Below, in pieces: positions 17,201 to 24,921 of a DNA stretch of 41,095 bases. The notes below the pieces were generated by a model. The model ran no database searches, had not been told where the DNA came from, and was given only the letters and a program-made list of their open reading frames with translations. Origin of the DNA: JAVJSF01 sp040219555 (GTDB taxonomy: Bacteria > Actinomycetota > Thermoleophilia > Miltoncostaeales > Miltoncostaeaceae). Location of the stretch: the NCBI GenBank assembly GCA_040219555.1, contig JAVJSF010000005.1, positions 1 through 41,095 on the forward strand, written 5' to 3'. How positions within the stretch are numbered: position 1 is the first letter of the stretch; each line of letters starts with the position of its first letter. Made by a program: the position numbers and the translations under genes.

Positions 17201-17657
17201 CCTCGGCTCCGGCGCGGACCTCTTCATCGGCGGCACCGGCGACGACGCCGCCCAGGGCAATGAGGGCGACGACTGGATGGAGGGGGGTGACGGCGCCGAC
17301 GCTCTGATCGGCGGCCACGACGACCCGCTCCAGAACGACCGCGTCACCGGCGACGACGTCCTGATCGGGGGCATCGGGGACGATGGAACAGCGCCGAGGG
17401 CGGCGATGACATCGTCATCAATGCCGGCGGCGTCGACGAGCACCTGGGCGGGTTCGGCTTCGACTGGGCGGCCCACCGCGCTCCGGCGCCGGGCCAGCCG
17501 CTGGTGGCCGACCTCAATCTCACGCCGTTCGTGCCCCCGGTCCCGGGCAACCCCGTCGACCCGCTGGAGGACACCTTCCATCTGGTGGAGGGGCTCTCGG
17601 GCAACAGCGGCGACGACACGCTGCGCGGTGACAACCGCGGCGACGGCGATCCCTTGA
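14241..17657 (+). CDS. Secreted heme peroxidase (animal-type) with RTX-like calcium repeats, frame broken near 17385
   Basis: Exported peroxidase expected to oxidise substrates with H2O2 outside the cell. A signal peptide (about 1-34, Arg-rich then hydrophobic, ending NAGA) precedes an animal-heme-peroxidase domain (about 100-850). The distal histidine is H221 in FGQFFDHGLD, a REHN-like segment follows (LTAVHHAFHAEHN) and the proximal histidine is H579 in YRFGHSML. Residues about 900-1048 carry glycine/aspartate-rich calcium-binding nonapeptides such as GGGGDDTLWGYDGDD. The frame is authentic to base 17384 (residue 1048); the last 90 residues to 17657 are Arg/Ser/Ala-rich and out of frame, since one base appears missing near 17385. 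The next frame continues the protein to 18991. The intact product would have about 1580 residues. GGGGG lies six bases before the ATG. Confidence 0.87.
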   Translation: MERRMRRRRTRLRVAGAVAAMAVAGGVTAGNAGAVTVVRGDLDFILKQIRIAENHAAGGALVGPGPDQVPNAALPWGLRTVDGSLNNLVPGRDRWGAADELFPRLLPSRFKAAEDLPFGPPGVATSYADDTVDDDPSTPQPDPGSLVSDSRPRQISNLIADQTTANAAATQAATAAGGAQVDHDANPATPDLNVIPNIAPDGGLAAPFSSWMTLFGQFFDHGLDLVPKGGNGSVVVPLKADDPLIVGADGIEGTADDPAVVPPPGQRFMILTRATTEAQPGLDGVLGTADDIRESGNKTTPFVDQQQTYGSHGSIHVFLREYELVNGRPVATGRMLEGQNGGLATWADVKAQARDVLGIELVDMDAVNAPMVMVDPYGRFLPAANGLPQLVVDTGGGNTPAAGDLAAPIATADAVRSNHAFLDDIAHGAAPSPAGTHDAALLAEHFVAGDGRANENIGLTAVHHAFHAEHNTMAAQIRRRVVEYAISDNDLAFLNEWMRTPLGAVPTDALPATVAGLPFDGERMFQAARFVTEMEYQHLAFEEFARTVEPTIAEFVAYSEDIDPTIVAEFAHVVYRFGHSMLNETVDVVDADGTRRDRTLIDAFLDPLAYDESGTLSAEEAAGAIARGMSRQTGNEIDEFVTEALRNNLLGLPLDLATLNLTRARETGVPSLNEARRQFFQDTQDPALAPHDNWADFGLALRHPESLVNFVAAYGLHPTVTGATTNAESREAAALIVLGGPGAPADRVDFLNGTGPWATDPTGLEDVDFWIGGLAEAPPALGGMLSPTFAFVFRSTLEKLQSGDRFYYLARLEGLSLLPEVEANSFAEIVQRNTDVRTMPFVAFLTPDFVFDLENEGVANLSDDPALLPTVGAQRRFVPNAGQGVAGDEHIVVAGIAGPDSIRGGGGDDTLWGYDGDDRLDGDVGADALIGGPGDDTLLDSGGPLDADLLKGGPGNDYINGGQGPDEILAGDGRDVVVGTEGPKEVFLGSGADLFIGGTGDDAAQGNEGDDWMEGGDGADALIGGHDDPLQNDRVTGDDVLIGGIGDDGTAPRAAMTSSSMPAASTSTWAGSASTGRPTALRRRASRWWPTSISRRSCPRSRATPSTRWRTPSIWWRGSRATAATTRCAVTTAATAIP

Positions 17658-18991
17658 CCGATCAGTTGCAGGGCCCGCAGAGCGGCCACGAGCTGACCCG
17701 TGTCGGCCTGATCGAAGGCCTCCAGGCGCTGCTGGGACCCGGGGTCGCAAGCTTCTCGGGCGGGAACATCATCCTCGGCGGCGCCGGCAGCGACCTCATC
17801 GAGGGTCGCGGCGGCAACGACCTGATCGACGGCGACCGCTGGCTGGACGCCTACATCGAGTACCGCCCGGGCGGCGGCCCCCCGCAGCGCGCGGACAGCG
17901 TGGCAGAGATCGCCCCGCTGATCCTCAACGGCACCCTCTCCCCGTCGGACGTGCGGATCATGCGGGTCATCCGGACGGCCCCGGCCGGCGCGGGCATCGA
18001 CACGGCCGCCTATGACGGCGACCGCGCCGACTACGACGTGTTCGCAGGCCCCGATGGCACCGTGCGCGTGCGTCACCTGGCCGGCGACGGCTCGGACGGC
18101 ACGGACACCCTGCGGAACATCGAACAGCTGCAGTTCGCCGACCAGTCGGTCACACTCGGGGAGCTGGACGCCAACGCGCCCGCCACCGGAGCGCCGGCCA
18201 TCAGCGACCCCAGCCCGGCCCGCGGCCAGCAGCTCACCACGACGGTCGGGACAGTGGCCGACGACGACGGGTTCGACCCCGCGGACGCCGGCTTCGAGTG
18301 GCAGGCGGAGCGCGACGCGCCCCAGGGTTGGACCACGATCGCCACCGGGACCAGCTTCACCCCGGGCGCCGACGAGGTGGGCCAGCGCCTGAGGGTGGTG
18401 CTGCGCTTCACCGACGGTGGGGGCTCCGCCGAGCAGCGCACCTCGGCGCCGACCGCCCCGGTGGCCGACGTCAGCGTTCCGAGCCCACCGGCCCCGGAGC
18501 CACAGCCCCAGCCGCAGCAGCAGCCGCAGGCCCAGCAGACGCCCACCTCGCCGACCAGTCCCGCCCCGACCGGAGCCAGCTGCACCTTCCCGTCGGGCTC
18601 GGCCGCCTCGGTGGCCAACGTCCGCCTGACGCGAGCGGCGATGATCATCAACCAGCGCACCTCGCAGAGGTCGCTGCGCCTGGCCAACGCCCTCGTCGCG
18701 CGGATGGACGGCCGACCGGCGCCCAGCTCCGCCGTCTCGGGCACGCCCGGCTCGATCACCCTGAGCGTCCGGCAGTTGCGGATCAACCAGCGCATCGCCC
18801 AGGAGGCATTGCGACGGGTCAACGCGATCATCCTGGAACTCCAGGGCAAGCCCGTGCCGCCGAAGGTCCGCAGGTCCCTCGGCCGGTACAGCCTCAGCTC
18901 GGTGCAGATGCGCATCAACCAGCGGATCGCCAACGCCGCCCTGGCACGGGTTCAGGCCGCGCAGGACTGCCTGGACTCGCTGGACCGTTAG
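17504..18991 (+). CDS. C-terminal part of the RTX-peroxidase (separate frame after frameshift)
   Basis: In this frame protein-like sequence begins at 17387 (NSAEGGDDIVI...), directly after the peroxidase frame loses sense, so this is most likely the rest of one gene and not an independent one. The ATG at 17504 lies inside that sequence and has no clear ribosome binding site. Domains in order: more RTX-like repeats (GGAGSDLIEGRGGNDLIDG); a region with AYDGDRADYDV and a GTDTLRNIEQLQFADQSV motif often seen after such repeats; an Ig-like module (about 225-320, YQW-like FEWQ and VGQRLRVVLRFTD); a Pro/Gln linker; and a C-terminal module of three INQR repeats (nt 18620-18985). Translation in nature would need a frameshift, or the base loss is a sequencing error. 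Confidence 0.8.
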   Translation: MADLNLTPFVPPVPGNPVDPLEDTFHLVEGLSGNSGDDTLRGDNRGDGDPLTDQLQGPQSGHELTRVGLIEGLQALLGPGVASFSGGNIILGGAGSDLIEGRGGNDLIDGDRWLDAYIEYRPGGGPPQRADSVAEIAPLILNGTLSPSDVRIMRVIRTAPAGAGIDTAAYDGDRADYDVFAGPDGTVRVRHLAGDGSDGTDTLRNIEQLQFADQSVTLGELDANAPATGAPAISDPSPARGQQLTTTVGTVADDDGFDPADAGFEWQAERDAPQGWTTIATGTSFTPGADEVGQRLRVVLRFTDGGGSAEQRTSAPTAPVADVSVPSPPAPEPQPQPQQQPQAQQTPTSPTSPAPTGASCTFPSGSAASVANVRLTRAAMIINQRTSQRSLRLANALVARMDGRPAPSSAVSGTPGSITLSVRQLRINQRIAQEALRRVNAIILELQGKPVPPKVRRSLGRYSLSSVQMRINQRIANAALARVQAAQDCLDSLDR

Positions 18992-19003
18992 CACCTTCGC
19001 AAG

Positions 19004-19027
19004 CCGTGCCCCACTCCCGGGGCACGG
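19004..19027 (+). terminator. Hairpin terminator after the peroxidase locus
   Basis: CCGTGCCCC and GGGGCACGG pair perfectly around a six-base loop, starting 12 bases past the stop codon. It is the first of two adjacent hairpins. Confidence 0.55.
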
Positions 19028-19035
19028 CAGCTGGA

Positions 19036-19065
19036 CCACGGGCCCGCCATCCGGCGGGCCCGTGG
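19036..19065. terminator. Strong 13-bp hairpin, probable bidirectional terminator
   Basis: CCACGGGCCCGCC and GGCGGGCCCGTGG form 13 perfect pairs around ATCC, followed by TGTCTC on the plus strand. It lies between the convergent peroxidase and CBS genes and could serve both. Confidence 0.65.
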
Positions 19066-19122
19066 TGTCTCAGCTCCGACCGAGGGTGGACGCGGGAGGC
19101 CGGCGCCCCCCGCGGGCCCGGA

Positions 19123-19530
19123 TCAGGACTCGATCGCCGCCACGGCCTCGGCCAGCGGGGCGATGCCGCCGGTGGTGACCACATCGCGCATCGAGAGCAC
19201 GCCCACCAGCTCGGGGCCCTCGAAGACGAGGATGTGGCGCACGCCGTGCTTGACCATCGTGTGCGCCGCCTGCTCGATGGGCCAGGCCGGCGCGGCGGTG
19301 ACCAGCGCCTGGGTCATGTGGTCTTCCACCCGCTCAGAGGCCGGGTCGCGCCCGGACGCCACGGCCCGCAGGAGGTCGCGCTCGGTGATCATCGCGGGGC
19401 CCTGGAGCATGCCGTCCATCACGACGGCCGCGCCGGTGTGGCTGCGCACCATCCGCTGCGCAGCCTGCTGGAGGGTGTGGTCCGGTCCCACGGTCGCCGT
19501 GACCGGCGTCATCGCGTCTTGGACTCGCAT
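19123..19530 (-). CDS. CBS-domain-pair protein
   Basis: A 135-residue soluble protein made of two CBS domains (about 1-60 and 70-130), which as a pair bind adenosyl ligands such as AMP, ATP or SAM and usually act as energy-state sensors. The domain motifs are AMTP-TATVGPDHTLQQAAQRM, ITERDLLRAV, HMTQALVTAAPAWPIEQAAHTM and VGVLSMRDVV. The ATG at 19530 is chosen over the GTG at 19551 because a GAGGAGG ribosome binding site sits a few bases in front. No catalytic domain is attached, so the partner is unknown. It is downstream of and in the same direction as the UPF0182 gene, but a hairpin lies between them. Confidence 0.92.
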   Translation of the reverse strand: MRVQDAMTPVTATVGPDHTLQQAAQRMVRSHTGAAVVMDGMLQGPAMITERDLLRAVASGRDPASERVEDHMTQALVTAAPAWPIEQAAHTMVKHGVRHILVFEGPELVGVLSMRDVVTTGGIAPLAEAVAAIES

Positions 19531-19633
19531 CAGCCCCTCCTCGGTCACCACGTGGTCTCGTGGCGTTTGTTGCGAAGTGATGCGCGAAGGGTGTCACGCA
19601 CGGCCACAGGACGCAACCGCGGTCCACATGCCG

Positions 19634-19669
19634 GAACGCCCCCGGCCGGCCGGCCGGGGGCCGGCGTTC
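19634..19669 (-). terminator. Imperfect hairpin at the end of the UPF0182 gene
   Basis: GAACGCC pairs with GGCGTTC and CCCGGCC with GGCCGGG, with a four-base bulge. It overlaps the last two bases of the UPF0182 stop codon region and no U-tract follows. Confidence 0.45.
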
Positions 19670-22600
19670 AGGGCGCGGTCGGGTCCTGCGCCGCCGGGTC
19701 GACGGGAGGGATGGCGATCGGGTCCGGGTCGTCGGGGGCGGGACCGGCGGCGCCGTTGCCGCCCTCGGCGTCGGTGTCCGTGGCGACGCCCTCCGCGCGC
19801 TCCAGGAGCCGCTCGAACTCGGACAGGGCCCGTGCGGCCTCGTCGTAGTTCCCGGCCGCCCAGGCGGTGCGGTAGGTCTCGTAGGCCGCCGCGGCGCGCT
19901 CCACCAGGCTGCGCAGGTCCGACGGCAGGGAATCCGGGTCCCCGTCGGGCGACACCTGCCCGGCCAGCGCGAGCGACAGCGACTCGCGGAAGGTGGGCGC
20001 GTAGAAGATGCGTCCGTCGCCGAGGCTCACCACCACCTGCCAGAGGGTCGGCAGCGAGTCCGCGGAGGTGTCCAGGTAGAGCGGCTGGAGGTACAGCAGG
20101 CCCTGGCCGATGGGCACCACGATGACGTTCCCGCGCAGGATCTGGTCGGTGCGCACGCCGATCTGGGCCGACAACTCCGGATCGCGGCCCACGTTGCTGG
20201 CGAAGGTGTCCACCGAGTCGAGCGGCGACGGGCCGTCGGGCACGAAGCGCAGCACCGACAACTCGCCGAACCGCTCCGGGTCGTTGTCCACGGCCAGCCA
20301 GGCCGAGAAGCCGATGCCGCGGCCGGTGGTGGCCGGCTTGAAGTAGCGCACCAGCAGGAAGCGCTCGTCGGCGGAGCCCGGGAGGCGCGCGTAGGTGTAG
20401 CGGGCCGGGCTGGGGATGCGCTGCCCCTCGGAACCGGGGCCGACGGTCTCCACCGTGGGCGCCCAGGCGTCGTCGTTGTTGAAGAACTGATCCACGTCGG
20501 TGACGTGGAAGCGGCCCATGGCCGCGGACTGGTAGCCGAACAGGTCCTCGCCGTAGCGCAGGTGGGCGGCCAGCGACTCGGGCATCTCCTCACGATCGGT
20601 GAACAGCGCCGGGTACACCTTGCGCCAGGTCTGGACGACCGGGTCCTCGGGATCCATCACGTACAGCTTCGTCTCGCCGGTGCCGGCATCCATGATCGCC
20701 GTGACCGCGTGGCGCTGGTAGTTGCGCCCGTCGAAGCGTGCCGAGTACGGGTATCGATCGCTCACGGAGTACGCGTTCATCATCACCCACAGGCGCCCGT
20801 CCTCCACCACGAAGTACGGGTCCGCGTCGGGGACGAGATACGGCGCCAAGCGCTGCATCCTGGCGGTGATGTCGCGGTGCAAGAGCAACTGTGAGTCCGG
20901 CCGCTCGCTGCGCTCGATGGCGTTCCAGAGGCGCCGGCCGCCGCCGATGAAGGGCAACCCCCCCTGGGAGAGCGTGATGGCGAGGCGGTTGCCGCTCACG
21001 GGCACGCCGGCGCCCTCCCAGGTGTCCGGGACCTGGTTGGTGAATCCATCGGGCTGGTCGGTGTTGACGATGGCGAACGGGGTGTCGCGCTGGGCGCCGA
21101 AGTAGATCTCCGGCCGCTCCAGCGGCTGCTCGAGACCGGTGACGGGCAGGCCCGATACGACGAAGTCCGGGCGGCCCGAGCCGTCGATGCGGTTGACCGG
21201 CGCCATCACCACGCCCTTGCCGTGGGTGAAGGCGAAGTGGCGGCGCTGGAAGTCGGGGATGGCCGGGTAGTCCACCTCACGGCCGAAGACGAAGAAGGTC
21301 TGGTCGCGGCCCTCGTAGTCGTAGCGGTCCAGGTCCGCGTCCTGGCAGGTGTAGAAGCGGTTGAGCGCCTGCAGGCGCCGGCAGGCGTTGAGGGCCGGCG
21401 TGAAGTCGAGGAAGCGCAGCGAGGCCACCGAGGCCTCCGCCTCCTCGACGGCCTCGCGGGTGACCCCGCCCCGCTCGTACTGGGCGTCCTGGCTGGCCAC
21501 CTCGTCGATGCCGGCCGCCGCGCGGGTGGAGTTCAGTGTGGCCTCGATCTGCTCGCGCTCCACCTGCAGGGTCGAGCCGCGCAGGGCCACGCTGTCGTAG
21601 AGCGCGGTGCCAGCGGGAGCGAGCGTCAGCGAGAGGACCATCGTCACCACGCCGGCCGCGATGGGGAACCACAGCGGCGCCGGGCTCCGCTCGAGCCGTG
21701 CCAGTTGCGGCGAGGCCTTGGCCAGCCGCTCGCGGGAGCGCAGGGCCGCGGCCGCGGGGATGATGAGGGCCAGCAGCACAAGCCACCACAGCGTGCCGAG
21801 GATCGACAGCAGGAGGATCGCGACGGTCCAGATGCCGAGCAGGATGCGCACCCAGCCGGTGAACGTGATGGCCACGGTGCGCTCGCGCACGCGCGGCACG
21901 GCTAGGGCCACCAGCGCGAGGCCGAAGATGCCGATGCCGATGGAGACCACCGTCTGGGTGGGGATCCCCACGGTGCGCATCGCCTCGCCGGCGCCGGCGA
22001 TCAACTCGCCGTCGCCCGACACCAGCGAGAAGCGGGTCCACCACAGGGCCGCGCCGAAGGTCATCAGCGTGAGCCCGCCGTAGACCAGCGTCATGGTCTG
22101 GCCCCGGGCGGCGAGCACGGTGATCCGCAGCGGACCGACGCCGGCGATGCCGGGGATGATCTCCGAGCCGTGGCGGCCCCGGATCCCGATCATCAGCAGG
22201 GCGGCCGCGGCGATGGTGGCGATCAGCAACGCCCCCATCAGGGACCACAGGATCGCGGTCACCACGGGGGCGGTGAAGATGAAGAACGAGACATCGCGCC
22301 CGAACACCGGATCGTCCACGCCGAACGGCACCGCGTTCAGCGCGGCCAGGATGTCGTTGCGCTGACCGGTGAACGCCGGGATGAGGATGAGCATCCCGAA
22401 CAGGGCCACCCCGCCGGCCGCGGCGAGGGCCTGCAGGCGCGGCCCGTTGGTGCCGGCCACGGGCCGGCCGACCGCGAGGAACGGGACCGCGATGGCCAGC
22501 GCCATCAGGATCCCCACCGCCAGCATCGCCAGGTAGCTGCGGATGATCGTGCTGTGCGCCGAGCCCATCCCGAGGCTGTCGAAGAAGAGCTGGTTGACCG

Positions 22601-22733
22601 TCAGGTCGGCCCACAGCATCAGGGCGCCGTAGGTGATCGGGAGCACCACCAGCACGATCACGGCCAGCGCGATCAGCCCGCGCAGGCGCCACTTGCCCAC
22701 GCTGCGGTTCAACTGCTGCACGCGCTCGTTCAC
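19668..22733 (-). CDS. UPF0182 family large membrane protein
   Basis: A 1021-residue protein of the UPF0182 family, common in actinobacteria and of unknown function. About seven transmembrane helices occupy the first 370 residues (for example 19-42, 62-84, 105-125, 150-172), followed by a large extracytoplasmic domain (about 390-900) with family stretches TFFVFGREVDYP, HFAFTHGKGVVMAPVN, WVMMNAYSVSDRYPYS and ILRGNVIVVPIGQGLLYLQPLY. The acidic Pro-rich tail (about 970-1021) is disordered. The start is GTG at 22731-22733, five bases after GGGGGAG. Neither sequence nor neighbours suggest a flagellar role; it is one of the genes that split fliI from fliJ. Confidence 0.93.
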   Translation of the reverse strand: MNERVQQLNRSVGKWRLRGLIALAVIVLVVLPITYGALMLWADLTVNQLFFDSLGMGSAHSTIIRSYLAMLAVGILMALAIAVPFLAVGRPVAGTNGPRLQALAAAGGVALFGMLILIPAFTGQRNDILAALNAVPFGVDDPVFGRDVSFFIFTAPVVTAILWSLMGALLIATIAAAALLMIGIRGRHGSEIIPGIAGVGPLRITVLAARGQTMTLVYGGLTLMTFGAALWWTRFSLVSGDGELIAGAGEAMRTVGIPTQTVVSIGIGIFGLALVALAVPRVRERTVAITFTGWVRILLGIWTVAILLLSILGTLWWLVLLALIIPAAAALRSRERLAKASPQLARLERSPAPLWFPIAAGVVTMVLSLTLAPAGTALYDSVALRGSTLQVEREQIEATLNSTRAAAGIDEVASQDAQYERGGVTREAVEEAEASVASLRFLDFTPALNACRRLQALNRFYTCQDADLDRYDYEGRDQTFFVFGREVDYPAIPDFQRRHFAFTHGKGVVMAPVNRIDGSGRPDFVVSGLPVTGLEQPLERPEIYFGAQRDTPFAIVNTDQPDGFTNQVPDTWEGAGVPVSGNRLAITLSQGGLPFIGGGRRLWNAIERSERPDSQLLLHRDITARMQRLAPYLVPDADPYFVVEDGRLWVMMNAYSVSDRYPYSARFDGRNYQRHAVTAIMDAGTGETKLYVMDPEDPVVQTWRKVYPALFTDREEMPESLAAHLRYGEDLFGYQSAAMGRFHVTDVDQFFNNDDAWAPTVETVGPGSEGQRIPSPARYTYARLPGSADERFLLVRYFKPATTGRGIGFSAWLAVDNDPERFGELSVLRFVPDGPSPLDSVDTFASNVGRDPELSAQIGVRTDQILRGNVIVVPIGQGLLYLQPLYLDTSADSLPTLWQVVVSLGDGRIFYAPTFRESLSLALAGQVSPDGDPDSLPSDLRSLVERAAAAYETYRTAWAAGNYDEAARALSEFERLLERAEGVATDTDAEGGNGAAGPAPDDPDPIAIPPVDPAAQDPTAP

Positions 22734-23505
22734 TGGACTCCCCCGATGGTCACCGCCGCCTATGTTGACGGACCCGGCGGTCGCCGGCCGGGCCGGCGGG
22801 GCCGGGAGGGTCGGGCGTCAGGTGGAGCGTGCCCTGGCCGGCCCGCCCCTCCGCCGATCCGGGGCGGGCATCTGGCTCACCGGCGATGAGTACCCGCAAT
22901 GGCGGCACCAACGGGGGCGGCCTGCCCTTCGCCCGCAACCCGTTCGAGGCCTGCGCCGGCCTGCGCGGCAGCGTCGGGTCGGCCGTGCGATCCCGAAGTG
23001 GCCCGTATGCCACCGGCGACGAGGACATCCTGACTGCCGCCCGAGACTTCGGATTGGTGGCCGGGTTCCGCAGCGGCAAGAAGGAGCGCGTCCTCATCGA
23101 ATGCGCCTCGTTCTGGATGGGGCCGGAGCCGCCCTGTACTGGGTACCGGCAACGCACGCGTAGTGGACGACATGGGCGCGAAGTGACCCACCAAGAGCAA
23201 CGCGCGTCAAGCGATGCATATGCGCAGGCGCGCGCATCGAAGGCCGGTGTCCGCGGCCACCCCTGCGGCCCCCCGGCGCGACAGGTGGCTCGATCAGCGG
23301 ACGGAGATGCTGATCGTGAACTCGGCGCCCAGTTCCACGGCAAGCCGTGCCAGCGCGTCGAGAGAGGGCATGTGCATGCCCGATTCGAGGCGCGCGACCT
23401 GGGGCTGACTCGTCCACACCACTCACGGTGACCGCCCGTGGCGCACGGAGCGCGCACGCAGTACACCCACCCGGTCACGCGATCGCGCCGGCCGGCGTCA
23501 CGCCC
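22734..23505. other. 772-base stretch without an intact gene
   Basis: Between the UPF0182 and fliI genes I find no credible full-length gene. Frames on both strands are long but lack conserved-looking sequence. The only recognisable protein fragment is an XRE-type remnant at 23294-23422. It is the right-hand edge of the segment separating fliI from fliJ and looks like decayed DNA. The 5' leader of the UPF0182 gene is at its left end. Confidence 0.6.
23294..23422 (-). pseudogene. Truncated XRE/HigA-type helix-turn-helix remnant
   Basis: A 42-codon minus-strand frame ends in a TGA at 23294-23296. It reads TSQPQVARLESGMHMPS, then LDALARLAVELGAEFTISISVR, the second half of a helix-turn-helix antitoxin/regulator of the XRE family (recognition helix and following helices). 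A stop codon lies immediately upstream (23423-23425) in this frame, and the first helices, normally about 30 residues earlier, are missing. No toxin gene adjoins. It is probably a decayed regulator or toxin-antitoxin remnant and not an expressed peptide. Confidence 0.65.
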
Positions 23506-24921
23506 TCAGCCGGGCACCACCTCGGTGCCCGGGGGCAGGGGGTTGAACACCCCGGTGAGGCTCCCCTCGGGTGGCTGCTCGGTGAAGTCCACCGCCGGCC
23601 GGGACACGTCCGCCAGGTCCAGCAGCTGACCCATGGCCTCCTCGCGCGAGTAGGGCTCGCCCACCTTCTGGGTGAGGAAGGCCTCCATGCGGTCCATCTT
23701 GAGCCGGGCCTCGTCGACGCGCGGGTCGGTGCCCGGCACGTACGCCCCGATGGCGATCAGATCCTCGGCCCTCTTGTGGGCCGCCAGCAGCGAGCGCAGG
23801 CGGCCGGCGGCCTCGGCCTCCTCGGGCCGGAACAGCTTGGGCGCCACCCGCGAGACCGACTGCAGGACGTCGATGGCCGGGTAGTGGTGGCGGTGGGCCA
23901 GCTCGCGCGAGAGCACGATGTGCCCGTCAAGGATCGATCGCACGGCGTCGGCCACGGGCTCGTTCATGTCGTCGCCGTCCACCAGCACCGTGTAGAGCCC
24001 GGTGATGGTGCCCTTGTCCGACGCGCCGGCCCGCTCGAGCAAGCGCGGCAGGATGGCGAAGACCGACGGGGTGTAGCCGCGGGTGGCCGGCGGCTCGCCG
24101 ATGGCCAGGCCCACCTCGCGCTGGGCGGTGGCCAGCCGGGTCACGGAGTCCATCATCAGCAGCACGTCGGCGCCCAGGTCGCGGAAGTACTCGGCGATCG
24201 CCGTGGCGGCGAAGGCCGCCTTGATGCGCACCAGTGCCGGCTGGTCGGAGGTGGCGATCACCAGCACCGAGCGCGCGAGCCCCTCCGGGCCGAGGTCGTG
24301 CTCGATGAACTCGCGCACCTCGCGCCCGCGCTCTCCCACCAGGGCGATGACGTTGACATCGGCGCTGGTGCCGCGGGCCATCATGCCGAGGGTGGTGCTC
24401 TTGCCCACGCCCGACCCGGCGAAGATGCCCATCCGCTGACCGCGCCCGCAGGGCATCAGCCCGTCGATGGCGCGCACCCCCAGCGCCAGCGGCGTGTCGA
24501 TGGTCGGGCGGGTCAGGGGGTCGGGCGGCCGTCCCTCGATGCTGCGCATCTGCTCGATCGGCGGCGCGGGCTTGCCGTCCATCGGCTGGCCCAGGCCGTC
24601 CAGGACCCGCCCCAGCAGCGCCGGCCCGACGCCCACCTTCAGCGTGCCGCCGGTGGCGACGACGGTCTGACCCGGCGCCACCCCGCGCGACTCGCCAAGC
24701 GGCATCAGCAGGGTGCGCCCCTCGCGGAAGCCCACCACCTCGGCCTGCAGCGGTGGCGTGCCGGTGCGGTGGCCGGTCGTGTGGATCTCGCAGCGCTCCC
24801 CCACGCCGGCCTCGGGCCCGCGGCTCTCGATGACCAGGCCGATCAGTTCCGAGACCCGCCCGTTGAGGCGGTACGGGTCGAGCGTGCGCACCGCCTCCCG
24901 GGCCTCGCCGAGGTCGATCAC
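23506..24921 (-). CDS. fliI: FliI, flagellum-specific export ATPase
   Basis: Cytosolic ATPase that powers the unloading of export substrates. The 471 residues show an N-terminal beta-barrel region, Walker A GSGVGKST (169-176), a Walker B region LLMMDSVTRLA and the ATPase signature near PSVFAILPRLLERAG. The family core ends at about residue 437; the last 34 residues form a Pro-rich tail not typical of FliI, lying exactly where the flagellar operon is interrupted. It overlaps the fliH stop by four bases. Confidence 0.95.
   Translation of the reverse strand: MIDLGEAREAVRTLDPYRLNGRVSELIGLVIESRGPEAGVGERCEIHTTGHRTGTPPLQAEVVGFREGRTLLMPLGESRGVAPGQTVVATGGTLKVGVGPALLGRVLDGLGQPMDGKPAPPIEQMRSIEGRPPDPLTRPTIDTPLALGVRAIDGLMPCGRGQRMGIFAGSGVGKSTTLGMMARGTSADVNVIALVGERGREVREFIEHDLGPEGLARSVLVIATSDQPALVRIKAAFAATAIAEYFRDLGADVLLMMDSVTRLATAQREVGLAIGEPPATRGYTPSVFAILPRLLERAGASDKGTITGLYTVLVDGDDMNEPVADAVRSILDGHIVLSRELAHRHHYPAIDVLQSVSRVAPKLFRPEEAEAAGRLRSLLAAHKRAEDLIAIGAYVPGTDPRVDEARLKMDRMEAFLTQKVGEPYSREEAMGQLLDLADVSRPAVDFTEQPPEGSLTGVFNPLPPGTEVVPG

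Noticed and set aside
14187..17318. Long minus-strand frame over the peroxidase gene
   Set aside because: It mirrors the peroxidase on the other strand. The His/Gly/Arg/Val-rich composition is typical of antisense translation of GC-rich genes, and it has no recognisable domain.
22829..23431. 200-residue plus-strand frame in the gap before fliI
   Set aside because: No family signature, no convincing ribosome binding site and biased composition; a minus-strand fragment inside it is better supported.
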